This document shows, piece after piece, positions 1 to 7,031 of a stretch of 8,063 nt of DNA; position 1 is the stretch's first letter, and each line of letters opens with the position of its first letter. Under the pieces are notes generated by a model. The model made no database searches. It was not told where the DNA came from and saw only the letters and a program-made list of their open reading frames with translations. The position numbers and the translations under genes are program-made. The stretch comes from Frankia sp. (GTDB lineage: Bacteria; Actinomycetota; Actinomycetes; Frankiales; Frankiaceae), in NCBI GenBank assembly GCA_019689615.1, contig JADGHD010000203.1, forward strand, positions 1 to 8,063. Direction: 5' to 3'.

Positions 1-223
1 CTCCCCGCCCGATGACCACGCCCCGGACACGAACCAGCCCCGACCCAGCCCCGGACACACGACAACCGCCGGGGGCGAACAATCCGTCAGCTGGCGGCTT
101 TACCCGTTCCTGCTTCGGATCTCGTCCTCGGCGGCACTGTCGTGATACCTCGTGTGCCCGGACCAAAACTTTGAGTTACATGATTTTTCGGCTGGGGCGG
201 GGCGACGGGCCAGGCCGGCCGGC
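1..223. other. Non-coding flank downstream of sufT
   Basis: No convincing gene is visible here. Open frames that cross it run antisense to sufT and have arginine/proline-rich shadow composition. It holds a short direct repeat (CCCCGGACAC at 21-30 and 49-58), an AT-rich patch at 165-188, and a 10-bp GC palindrome (GCCGGCCGGC, 214-223) directly after the sufT stop. I found no stem followed by a T-run that would make a clear terminator for the suf operon. The AT-rich patch could be a promoter for a gene beyond the left edge, but no such gene can be seen. Confidence 0.6.
165..188. promoter_or_regulatory. AT-rich patch with small palindrome, possible promoter
   Basis: Only 5 of these 24 bases are G or C, in a region otherwise far richer in GC. 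It contains an 11-bp interrupted palindrome, AACT-TTG-AGTT (167-177). Such patches in high-GC genomes often mark promoters or regulator sites. I cannot assign a -10/-35 pair on either strand or a target gene, so this is a weak call. Confidence 0.2.
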
Positions 224-664
224 TCAGACGTTGAAGCCGAGCGCCCGCAGCTGCTCGCGGCCCTCTTCGGTGATCTTGTCGGGGCCCCACGGCGGCATCC
301 AGACCCAGTTGATCGTCACGTCGGCGCACAGCGAGTCCGGGCCGTCGACGAGGGCCGCCCGGGCCTGGTCCTCGATCACGTCGGTCAGCGGGCACGCGGC
401 CGAGGTCAGGGTCATGTCCAGGGTGGCCACGTTGTCGTCGCTGACCGAGATCCCGTAGACGAGGCCGAGGTCGACCACGTTGATGCCCAGCTCGGGGTCG
501 ACGACGTCGCGCATCGCCTCCTCGATCTCGGCGATCGTGGCCTTGCTGACCGGCGGGACGGTGGTTGGCTGCTGCTCCGCGCCGCCGTCCGGGGTGCCGC
601 CGGCGGTCACCGCCTCGGGCAGGGCGGCGTCCTCCGCCAGCGCGCTGTCAGTGCTGTCGCTCAT
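224..664 (-). CDS. sufT: SufT, MIP18/DUF59-family iron-sulfur assembly protein
   Basis: This 146-residue protein belongs to the MIP18 (DUF59) family, whose members help mature or transfer iron-sulfur clusters in the cytoplasm. The domain fills about residues 42-125. It shows the signature DPELGINVVDLGLVY from Asp57, and TLTSAACPLTD with the conserved Cys91. The first 40 residues are Ala/Gly/Pro-rich and probably disordered. It is the last gene of the operon, the position held by Rv1466 in Mycobacterium tuberculosis. The ATG overlaps the sufU stop by one base (TGATG). An in-frame GTG lies immediately before it (667-665), which would give a GTGA overlap instead, and the nearest AGGAG is 11 bases from that GTG and 14 from the ATG. 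The start is therefore uncertain by one codon. The family is clear, but its exact biochemical role is not settled. Confidence 0.93.
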   Translation of the reverse strand: MSDSTDSALAEDAALPEAVTAGGTPDGGAEQQPTTVPPVSKATIAEIEEAMRDVVDPELGINVVDLGLVYGISVSDDNVATLDMTLTSAACPLTDVIEDQARAALVDGPDSLCADVTINWVWMPPWGPDKITEEGREQLRALGFNV

Positions 665-1176
665 CACCGTGGCTGCTTCTCCTGCTCGGGGACGGGTGCT
701 GGCCGCCCACCCGCGTGACCGGCGCCGCCGGCACCGGCCCGGCCGGAGACCACCTGCGCGGTGGCGTCCTTCCAGGCCATCCAGGACAGCAGCGCGCACT
801 TCACGCGGGCCGGGTACTTCGAGACGCCGGCGAACGCGACCGCGTCCTCCAGCACGTCCTCGTCCGGCTCGACGGTGCCGCGGGACTGCATGAGGGTGAG
901 GAACTCCCGCTCGAGCGCGAGCGCCTTCTCGACGCTCTTGCCGATGACCAGGTCGCTCATCACGCTCGCCGAGGCCTGGCTGATCGAGCAGCCCTCGCTG
1001 TCGTAGGACACGTCAGCGACCGTGCCGTCGACGATCCGCACCCGCAGGGTCACCTCGTCCCCGCAGGTCGGGTTGACGTGGTGCACCTCGGCGTCGTACG
1101 GCTCCCGCAGCCCGCGGTGGTGGGGGTTGCGGTAGTGGTCCAGGATGATCTCCTGGTACATCGAGTCCAGCTTCAC
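664..1176 (-). CDS. sufU: SufU, zinc-dependent sulfur acceptor for SufS
   Basis: This is an IscU-like protein of the SufU type, 170 residues. In Gram-positive bacteria SufU accepts persulfide sulfur from SufS through a zinc site and passes it to SufBCD. The zinc and transfer residues are visible: Cys38 and Asp40 in NPTCGDEVTLRV, Cys63 in EGCSISQAS, and Cys127 in RVKCALLSW. The family's extra stretch between the second and third Cys, which separates SufU from scaffold IscU, is present (about 78-110). I chose the GTG at 1176 because it gives a GTGA overlap with the sufS stop, has GGAGG 11 bases upstream, and keeps the N-terminus like other actinobacterial SufU. ATG at 1161 would trim five residues. 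The C-terminal 28 residues are a low-complexity Gly/Ala/Pro tail. Confidence 0.95.
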   Translation of the reverse strand: MKLDSMYQEIILDHYRNPHHRGLREPYDAEVHHVNPTCGDEVTLRVRIVDGTVADVSYDSEGCSISQASASVMSDLVIGKSVEKALALEREFLTLMQSRGTVEPDEDVLEDAVAFAGVSKYPARVKCALLSWMAWKDATAQVVSGRAGAGGAGHAGGRPAPVPEQEKQPR

Positions 1177-2480
1177 GACTGGAAGAACCTCCGCACCCCG
1201 GCAAGACCTTCCACGAGGGCGTCGATCTCGCTGGTGGTCGTGTACAGGTGGAACGAGGCCCTGGTGGTCGCCGGCACGCCGAAGCGCAGGCACACCGGGC
1301 GGGCGCAGTGGTGGCCGACCCGGACCGCGATGCCCTGCTCGTCGAGCACCTGGCCGACGTCGTGCGGGTGGATCGCCCGACCGTCCGCGCCGGACAGCAG
1401 GAACGAGATCGCCCCGCCCCGGTCGACGGCGCCCGTCGGGCCGATGATCTGCAGCCCGGGGACCTCGGCGAGCCGCGCCAGCGCGTACTCGGTGAGCCGG
1501 TGCTCGTGCGCGGCGACGGCGGCCATCCCGGCGCCGCCGGCCAGCCCGGTCAGGTAGTCGACCGCGGCACCGAGCCCGACCGCCTGGGCGATCATCGGCG
1601 TGCCGGCCTCGAACCGGTGCGGCGGCGGCGCGTAGGTGCTCGCCTCCATGGTCACCAGCTCGATCATCTCGCCACCGCCCAGGAACGGCGGCATGACCTC
1701 GAGCAGCTCGCGCCGGCCCCACAGCACGCCGATGCCGGTCGGCCCGCACATCTTGTGCCCGGTGAACGCCAGGAAGTCCACGTCCAGCGCGGTCACGTCG
1801 ATGGGCAGGTGCGGGACCGACTGCGAGCCGTCGAGCACGACCAGCGCGCCGACCTGGCGGGCGCGGGCGGCGATCGGCGCGACCGGGTTGACCGTGCCGA
1901 GGATGTTCGACTGGTGGACGAACGAGACGACCTTCGTCCGCTCGTTGATCACCTCGTCGAGGTTGCCCAGGTCGAGCCGGCCCTCGTCGGTCAGGCCGAG
2001 CCAGCGCAGCCTCGCCCCGGTGCGCTGGCAGAGCATCTGCCACGGCACCAGGTTCGAGTGGTGCTCCATCTCGGTGACGACGACCTCGTCACCCGGGCCG
2101 AGCCGGAACCGCTCCGCCTGCTCGCCCTGGGTCGCGGCGTTGCTGAACGCGTAGGTGACCAGGTTCAGCGCCTCGGAGGAGTTCTTCGTGAAGACGATCT
2201 CGTGCCGGTCCGGAGCGTTGACGAACGCCGCGACCTTGTCCCGCGCGCCCTCGTAGAGCGCGGTCGCCTCCTCCGCGAGCGCGTGGATGCCCCGGTGGAC
2301 GTTCGCGTTGTGCAGCTCGTAGTAGTCGCGCATGGCGTCGATCACCGCGCGCGGCTTCTGGGCGGTGGCCGCGTTGTCCAGGTAGACGAGCGGACGGCCG
2401 TCGTGCACGGTCCGCTCGAGGATCGGGAAGTCCTTGCGGACGAGCTCGACGTCGAGCTCCGCCGCGCCACCGGCCGTCAT
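1173..2480 (-). CDS. sufS: SufS, PLP-dependent cysteine desulfurase
   Basis: This 435-residue group II cysteine desulfurase (class V aminotransferase fold) converts L-cysteine to alanine and an enzyme-bound persulfide, the sulfur source for cluster building. It starts with the typical VRKDFPIL...YLDNAATAQKP segment. PLP-site features follow in order: EMEHHSN (His140/His141), LDGSQ with Asp217, and the Schiff-base lysine Lys243 in FTGHKMCGPTG. The catalytic cysteine is Cys392 in RVGHHCARP. The length is normal for the family, and no part is missing. The ATG overlaps the sufC stop (ATGA) and has an ideal GGAGG seven bases upstream. Its downstream partner is sufU rather than sufE, which fits the Gram-positive SufS-SufU pair. 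Confidence 0.97.
   Translation of the reverse strand: MTAGGAAELDVELVRKDFPILERTVHDGRPLVYLDNAATAQKPRAVIDAMRDYYELHNANVHRGIHALAEEATALYEGARDKVAAFVNAPDRHEIVFTKNSSEALNLVTYAFSNAATQGEQAERFRLGPGDEVVVTEMEHHSNLVPWQMLCQRTGARLRWLGLTDEGRLDLGNLDEVINERTKVVSFVHQSNILGTVNPVAPIAARARQVGALVVLDGSQSVPHLPIDVTALDVDFLAFTGHKMCGPTGIGVLWGRRELLEVMPPFLGGGEMIELVTMEASTYAPPPHRFEAGTPMIAQAVGLGAAVDYLTGLAGGAGMAAVAAHEHRLTEYALARLAEVPGLQIIGPTGAVDRGGAISFLLSGADGRAIHPHDVGQVLDEQGIAVRVGHHCARPVCLRFGVPATTRASFHLYTTTSEIDALVEGLAGVRRFFQS
1188..1192 (-). promoter_or_regulatory. Ribosome binding site for sufU
   Basis: GGAGG on the minus strand, inside the 3' end of sufS, lies 11 bases before the GTG at 1176. The spacing is long but usable. It supports the GTG start over the internal ATG at 1161. 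Confidence 0.5.
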
Positions 2481-3262
2481 GCCGCCGCCTCCGCCTTGAC
2501 GTACCTGTCGTAGCCGGTCTCCTCCAGGGTCGCCGCGAGCTCCGGGCCACCGGAGTCGACGATCCGGCCGCCGGCCATGACATGCACGAAGTCCGGGCGC
2601 ACGTAGCGCAGGATCCGGGTGTAGTGGGTGATCAGCAGGGTGCCGGTGTTGCCGGCCGCGCGGACCGCGTTGATCCCGTCCGACACCACCCGCAGCGCGT
2701 CGACATCCAGGCCGGAGTCGGTCTCGTCGAGGATCGCGAACCTCGGCTTGAGCAGGGTCATCTGCAGGATCTCGTGGCGCTTCTTCTCACCGCCGGAGAA
2801 GCCCTCGTTGACGCCGCGATCGGCGAACGACGGGTCCATCCCGAGGGTCGCCATCGCCTCCTTGACCTCCTTGACCCACAGCCGCAGCTTGGGCGCCTCC
2901 CCGCGGACGGCGGTCGCCGACGTGCGCAGGAAGTTGGAGACCGACACGCCCGGCACCTCGACCGGGTACTGCATGGCCAGGAAGATGCCGACGCGGGCGC
3001 GGGCGTCCACGCTCATCGCCAGCACGTCCTCGCCGTCGAGCAGGATCGACCCCTCGGTCACCGTGTACTTCGGGTGGCCGGCGATCGAGTAGGACAAGGT
3101 CGACTTGCCGGAGCCGTTCGGCCCCATGATCGCGTGCGTCTCGCCCGTGCGGACGGTCAGGTCGACGCCGCGCAGGATCTCGCGGGGGCCCTCGCCGTCG
3201 GTCTCCACCGAGACGTGCAGGTTGCGGATCTCCAAGGTCGACACCGGATAGGTCACCTTCAC
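2477..3262 (-). CDS. sufC: SufC, ABC-type ATPase of the SufBCD complex
   Basis: SufC is the cytoplasmic ABC ATPase that binds SufB and SufD and drives conformational change during cluster assembly. It has no membrane partner. The 261-residue product has Walker A GPNGSGKST (47-55), Q-loop Gln98 in AMQYPVEVPGV, ABC signature FSGGEKKR (155-162), Walker B FAILDE (175-180), the SufC-typical D-loop TDSGLD (181-186) and switch His213 in ITHY. The start is the least certain in the operon. GTG at 3262 overlaps the upstream stop (GTGA) but has no clear Shine-Dalgarno sequence. In-frame GTGs at 3256 and 3244 are alternatives, and the last has AAGG about 11 bases upstream. The conserved domain begins near residue 9 (TLEIRNL), so any of the three leaves it intact. 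Confidence 0.97.
   Translation of the reverse strand: MKVTYPVSTLEIRNLHVSVETDGEGPREILRGVDLTVRTGETHAIMGPNGSGKSTLSYSIAGHPKYTVTEGSILLDGEDVLAMSVDARARVGIFLAMQYPVEVPGVSVSNFLRTSATAVRGEAPKLRLWVKEVKEAMATLGMDPSFADRGVNEGFSGGEKKRHEILQMTLLKPRFAILDETDSGLDVDALRVVSDGINAVRAAGNTGTLLITHYTRILRYVRPDFVHVMAGGRIVDSGGPELAATLEETGYDRYVKAEAAA
2488..2492 (-). promoter_or_regulatory. Ribosome binding site for sufS
   Basis: GGAGG seven bases before the sufS ATG, lying in the last codons of sufC. It is the best-placed Shine-Dalgarno sequence in the operon, and it suggests that sufS can initiate independently as well as by coupling. Confidence 0.65.
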
Positions 3263-3600
3263 TTAAGGCTGGCGGCGGCGACGTCGACGTAGACGTCGCC
3301 GTCCTCGACGGTCACGGGGTAGGTGGGCACCGGGTCGGTGGCCGGGAGGCACAGCGGCTTACCGCTCTCCAGGTCGAACTGGGAGCCGTGCAGCCAGCAC
3401 TCGATCTTCCCGTCCTCGACCTCGCCCTCGGACAGCGCCACGTCGGCGTGCGAGCACTCGTCGCGGATTGCGTACACCTTCCCGCCGGAGCGCACCACGC
3501 ACACCGGCGTCGGCTCGGGCTCGCCCGGCTCGGTCACCTCCACGGCCAGGGCCGTGTCCTCGGCCAGGTCGGTTAGCGCGCACACTCGCTGCCGGCTCAT
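3259..3600 (-). CDS. Rieske [2Fe-2S] ferredoxin-like protein in suf operon
   Basis: A 113-residue soluble protein that is almost entirely one Rieske domain, like the ferredoxin subunits of ring-hydroxylating oxygenases and NirD. Both halves of the 2Fe-2S ligand motif are present: CSH (Cys49, His51) in DECSHADVALSEGEV, and CWLH (Cys68, His71) in IECWLHGSQFDL. There is no signal peptide or membrane segment, so it should be cytoplasmic. It sits between sufD and sufC with four-base overlaps on both sides (ATGA with sufD, GTGA with sufC), so it is made together with the SufBCD complex. The M. tuberculosis operon lacks it. A role as electron donor for cluster assembly, or simply as a protein needing a cluster, is inference. 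Its partner cannot be read from the sequence. Confidence 0.93.
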   Translation of the reverse strand: MSRQRVCALTDLAEDTALAVEVTEPGEPEPTPVCVVRSGGKVYAIRDECSHADVALSEGEVEDGKIECWLHGSQFDLESGKPLCLPATDPVPTYPVTVEDGDVYVDVAAASLK

Positions 3601-4805
3601 GCGCCCACCGCCGCGAGCTCGTCGTCCACGGCAGCGAGGACCCGTTCGCGCAGCGCCGGCACCTCGACCCGGTCCAGCACCTCGCTGAAGAAGCCACGCA
3701 CGACCAGCCGCCGGGCCTCGTCCGCCGGGATGCCGCGGGACATCAGGTAGAACAGGGCCTCGTCGTCGAACCGCCCGGTCGCGCTGGCGTGGCCGGCGCC
3801 GACGACCTCACCGGTGAGGATCTCCAGGTTCGGCACCGAGTCGGCGCGCGCGCCGTCGGTCAGCACGAGGTTGCGGTTGATCTCGTAGGTGTCGGTGCCG
3901 ACCGCGTCCGGGCCGATCACCACGTCGCCGATCCACACCGCGTGCGCCTCGGCGCCCTGCAGCGCGCCCTTGTAGGTCACCCGGCTGCGGCAGCCGCGCT
4001 CGGTGTGGGTGACCAGCAGGCGGTGCTCCTGGTGCTGGCCGGCGTCGGTGAAGAACAGCCCGGCCAGCTCAGCGTCGCCGCCGGGGCCGCGGTAGTCGAC
4101 CGTCGGGCACAGCCGCACCAGGCGCCCGCCCAGCGTGACGTGGGTGACGCGCAGCCGGGCGTCCCGGCCGAGCGAGAACGCGTGCGCCCCGGCGTGGATC
4201 GCGTCGTCCTCCCAGTCCTGCAGGGACACGAACGCGACCGAGGCGCCGTGGCCGACGTGGACCTCGACGTTGCCGGAGTAGGTCGCGGTCCCGGTGTGGT
4301 CGAGCACCACGGTCGCCCGGGCGAACGGGCCGACCTCGACCACCACGTGCCCGTAGCAGACGCCGCCGTCGCCGCGCAGCCGCACCACCACCGGCTCGGC
4401 CAGGTCCTGCTCGGCCGGCACGGTCACGGCGAGCGCCCCGGTAGCCCGCTCGGTGGCGAACGCGGCCACCCGGTCGGCCGGCGTGAGCACCCGGCCAACC
4501 CGCGGGCTGTCCGTGGGCAGCTGCTCCACCTCGACCCCGGCCGGCGCCGACACCGAGATGTCGATCTTGCCGTCCGGCTCCTGGCCGTTGATCAGCGCCC
4601 GCAGCGGGCGCAACGGGGTGAACCGCCAGGCCTCCTCCCGGCCCGTGGGCACCGGGTGCGCCTGGGGGTCCCAGGAGCGCACCTGGGCCGCCGGCGCGGC
4701 CACCCCCGCGGCGGGGCGGCCGGCACCGCCCGCCGGGGCCCGGTCCGGCCGAAACCCCGGCCCGGTCGCGTCCACCCTCGCTCCGGCCTCCCTGAGCACC
4801 GACAT
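3597..4805 (-). CDS. sufD: SufD, scaffold subunit of SufBCD
   Basis: SufD is a SufB paralogue that pairs with SufB and SufC to form the iron-sulfur assembly scaffold. The 402-residue protein has the N-terminal REEAWRFTPL segment (57-65), a central beta-helix region (about 120-330), and the C-terminal SufB/SufD core around GAGHASATGRFDDEALFYLMSRGI. The conserved His339 lies in this core and corresponds to the functionally important His of Escherichia coli SufD. The C-terminus (360-395) is the helical SufC-binding part. Residues 12-44 are Gly/Ala/Pro-rich and probably flexible. The ATG overlaps the sufB stop by one base (TGATG), and upstream there is only a weak GGAAGG about 12 bases away, so reinitiation after SufB translation is likely. 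Confidence 0.95.
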   Translation of the reverse strand: MSVLREAGARVDATGPGFRPDRAPAGGAGRPAAGVAAPAAQVRSWDPQAHPVPTGREEAWRFTPLRPLRALINGQEPDGKIDISVSAPAGVEVEQLPTDSPRVGRVLTPADRVAAFATERATGALAVTVPAEQDLAEPVVVRLRGDGGVCYGHVVVEVGPFARATVVLDHTGTATYSGNVEVHVGHGASVAFVSLQDWEDDAIHAGAHAFSLGRDARLRVTHVTLGGRLVRLCPTVDYRGPGGDAELAGLFFTDAGQHQEHRLLVTHTERGCRSRVTYKGALQGAEAHAVWIGDVVIGPDAVGTDTYEINRNLVLTDGARADSVPNLEILTGEVVGAGHASATGRFDDEALFYLMSRGIPADEARRLVVRGFFSEVLDRVEVPALRERVLAAVDDELAAVGA

Positions 4806-6217
4806 CAGCCGACCGCGCCTTCCATCTGCAGCTCGATCAGCCGGTTGAGCTCCAGCGCGTACTCCATCGGCAGCTCACGGGCGATCGGCTCGACGAAGCC
4901 GCGCACGATCATCGCCATCGCCTCGTCCTCGGCCAAGCCCCGGCTCATCAGGTAGAACAGCTGGTCCTCGCCGACCTTGGAGACGCTGGCCTCGTGCCCG
5001 ATCGACGCGTCGTCCTCGCGCACGTCCACGTACGGGTAGGTGTCCGAGCGGCTGACCGTGTCGACCAGCAGCGCGTCGCAGCGGACGGTCGACTTCGCCG
5101 CGGTCGCGCCCTCCTGGATCTGGACGAGGCCGCGGTAGGAGGTGCGGCCACCACCCCGGGCGACCGACTTCGAGACGATCTGCGACGACGTGTGCGGCGC
5201 GGCGTGCACCATCTTCGCGCCGGCGTCCTGGTGCTGGCCGGGGCCGGCGAAGGCCACCGAGAGCACCTCGCCCCTGGCGTGCTCGCCGAGCAGCCAGACG
5301 GCCGGGTACTTCATCGTCACCTTGGAGCCGATGTTGCCGTCGATCCACTCCATCGTGGCGCCCTCGTGGCAGGCGGCCCGCTTGGTGACCAGGTTGTAGA
5401 CGTTGTTCGACCAGTTCTGGATCGTGGTGTACCGGCAGCGGGCGTTCCGCTTGACGACGATCTCCACGACCGCGGAGTGCAGCGAGTCGGACGAGTAGAC
5501 GGGCGCGGTGCAGCCCTCGACGTAGTGCACGTACGCGCCCTCGTCGACGATGATCAGGGTCCGCTCGAACTGGCCCATGTTCTCGGTGTTGATCCGGAAG
5601 TAGGCCTGCAGCGGGATCTCGACGTGCACGCCCGGCGGCACGTAGATGAACGACCCACCGGACCAGACGGCGGTGTTCAGCGCGGCGAACTTGTTGTCGC
5701 CGACCGGGATCACCGACCCGAAGTACTCCCGGAAGATCTCCGGGTGCTCGCGCAGGCCGGTGTCGGTGTCCAGGAAGATGACGCCCTGCTCGGCGAGGTC
5801 CTCACGGATCTTGTGGTAGACGACCTCGGACTCGTACTGGGCGGCGACGCCGGCGATCAGGCGCTGCTTCTCCGCCTCCGGAATGCCGAGCTTGTCGTAG
5901 GTCTCCCGGATGTCCTCGGGCAGGTCGTCCCAGCTCTGCGCCTGCTTCTCGGTGGAGCGGACGAAGTACTTGATGTTGTCGAAGTCGATGCCCGACAGGT
6001 CCGCGCCCCAGGTCGGCATGGGCTTGCGCTCGAACAGCTTGAGGCCCTTGAGCCGCAGGTCGGTCATCCACGACGGCTCGGACTTCTTCGCCGAGATGCC
6101 GCGAACGACCGCCTCGGACAGGCCCCGCTCGACCCCGGCTGCATAGGCGTCGGCGTCAGCCCAGCCGAACCGGTAGGAGCCAAGGCCCTCAAGGGCGGTC
6201 TCGGCAGAGGTGGTCAT
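4805..6217 (-). CDS. sufB: SufB, cluster-building scaffold subunit of SufBCD
   Basis: SufB is the main scaffold on which the new iron-sulfur cluster is assembled. This 470-residue protein is full length and starts with the actinobacterial YRFGW segment. The SufB core includes WSGGSFIYVPPGVHVE (185-200), EGCTAPVYSSDSLHSAVVEI (from Glu234) and GPGQHQDAGAKMVH (325-338). The two sites matching the catalytic region of the E. coli protein are Cys380 in TVRCDALLV and His408-Glu409 in ASIGHEASVSKVGEDQLFYL. There is no intein, unlike the M. tuberculosis homologue Rv1461. The ATG overlaps the sufR stop (ATGA) and has GAGG eight bases upstream. Confidence 0.98.
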   Translation of the reverse strand: MTTSAETALEGLGSYRFGWADADAYAAGVERGLSEAVVRGISAKKSEPSWMTDLRLKGLKLFERKPMPTWGADLSGIDFDNIKYFVRSTEKQAQSWDDLPEDIRETYDKLGIPEAEKQRLIAGVAAQYESEVVYHKIREDLAEQGVIFLDTDTGLREHPEIFREYFGSVIPVGDNKFAALNTAVWSGGSFIYVPPGVHVEIPLQAYFRINTENMGQFERTLIIVDEGAYVHYVEGCTAPVYSSDSLHSAVVEIVVKRNARCRYTTIQNWSNNVYNLVTKRAACHEGATMEWIDGNIGSKVTMKYPAVWLLGEHARGEVLSVAFAGPGQHQDAGAKMVHAAPHTSSQIVSKSVARGGGRTSYRGLVQIQEGATAAKSTVRCDALLVDTVSRSDTYPYVDVREDDASIGHEASVSKVGEDQLFYLMSRGLAEDEAMAMIVRGFVEPIARELPMEYALELNRLIELQMEGAVG

Positions 6218-7020
6218 GTTGTGATCCTCACGGGCACGGATGTGTGAGCCACCGGCGCCGGCGCGCCGGTCCCGGTGGCGGTGACAGACTTGCCGGGGAC
6301 ATGCGTCGTGCAGACACCGTCGCCATGGGCGATCGTGGCGAGACGCTGCACGTGGGTGTGCAGTAACCGGGACAGCGCGGCCGTCTCCGCGTCACACAAC
6401 TCGGGGAACTCCTCCGCGACATGCTGCACCGGGCAGTGGTGCTGGCAGATCTGGGTACCGCTGGGCACCTGCGAGACGCTGGCGGCGTAGCCCGCCTCGG
6501 TCATCGCGGCCGCCAGCGCCGCCGGCCGCCGGTCGGCCGGCACCCTGCCGACCGCGTGGGCCAGCCGCAGCTCCAGCTCCCGGCCCCGGGTCTCGGCGAA
6601 CCGCGCGACCGCCGCCGGCCCGCAGGTCTCCGCCAGGAAACGCAGCGCGCTGGCGGCCAGCTCCGAGTAGGCCGTCGGCCCGGCCACCTCGTGCCCAGCG
6701 TCGGTGAGGGCGTAGTGTCGCGCTGGGCGCCCCCGGCCGCGCGGGCCACGGGCGCGCACGGTCGTCGGGGTGATGATGCCGTCGCTGACCATCGCGTCGA
6801 GGTGACGGCGGATGGCCGCGGACGACAGGTCCAGCCGGCGCGCGAGTTCCGCCGCGGTCGCCGGCCCGGACTCCAGCAGGATGCGCACGACCCGGTCCCG
6901 GGTGCGGCCGTCGCCGCCACCGTGGGCCGCGTCGGGCGGCACCGACGGCTGGCTGTCCGGCCGCAGTCCCTCCGGCCGCGATCCCTCCAACCGTGGAGCG
7001 GCACCCTGCCTGGATTTCAC
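6214..7020 (-). CDS. sufR: SufR, iron-sulfur-sensing repressor of the suf operon
   Basis: SufR is a winged-helix repressor that carries a 4Fe-4S cluster and turns down suf genes when clusters are plentiful. From the GTG at 7020 it has 268 residues. The helix-turn-helix domain covers about 38-105 (RDRVVRILLESGPATAAELA, then AAIRRHLDAMVSDGII, and a wing with GRGRPARHYALTDAG). The C-terminal half holds Cys196 (in CQHHCPVQH), Cys209 (in PELCDAE) and Cys237 (in GDGVCTTH). Their spacings of 13 and 28 equal those I recall for the cluster ligands of M. tuberculosis SufR. Residues 1-37 are a variable leader. The GTG start has no ribosome binding site and sits inside the predicted operator, suggesting leaderless translation and autoregulation. 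No other plausible start codon lies nearby in frame. Confidence 0.93.
   Translation of the reverse strand: MKSRQGAAPRLEGSRPEGLRPDSQPSVPPDAAHGGGDGRTRDRVVRILLESGPATAAELARRLDLSSAAIRRHLDAMVSDGIITPTTVRARGPRGRGRPARHYALTDAGHEVAGPTAYSELAASALRFLAETCGPAAVARFAETRGRELELRLAHAVGRVPADRRPAALAAAMTEAGYAASVSQVPSGTQICQHHCPVQHVAEEFPELCDAETAALSRLLHTHVQRLATIAHGDGVCTTHVPGKSVTATGTGAPAPVAHTSVPVRITT
6226..6229 (-). promoter_or_regulatory. Ribosome binding site for sufB
   Basis: GAGG on the minus strand, eight bases before the sufB ATG and inside the last codons of sufR. It supports this start and allows sufB translation at a level different from sufR. Confidence 0.55.
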
Positions 7021-7031
7021 AACACCAGTGT
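7017..7031 (-). promoter_or_regulatory. Predicted SufR operator
   Basis: On the minus strand these 15 bases read ACACT-GGTGT-TGTGA, an exact match to ACACT-N5-TGTGA, which I recall as the SufR-binding motif upstream of the M. tuberculosis suf operon. Wider symmetry is also present: CACA (7018-7021) pairs with TGTG (7029-7032). The site overlaps the candidate -10 box and the sufR GTG start, so bound SufR would block RNA polymerase. Confidence 0.75.

Noticed and set aside
203..223. Terminator for the suf operon in the GC palindrome after sufT
   Set aside because: GCCGGCCGGC is self-complementary but has no loop, and on the minus strand no T-run follows. It is not convincing as a terminator.
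1248..2513. Plus-strand open frame of 421 codons opposite sufS
   Set aside because: Antisense shadow of sufS. It has no family motif, and the conserved catalytic residues are on the minus strand.
3468..4955. Long plus-strand open frame of 495 codons opposite sufD
   Set aside because: It is exactly antisense to a conserved sufD, with Arg/Ala/Gly/His-rich composition and no recognisable domain. Such antisense frames are expected in high-GC DNA.
4994..6247. Plus-strand open frame of 417 codons opposite sufB
   Set aside because: Antisense shadow of sufB, with Val/Asp/Arg/Leu-biased composition and no motif.
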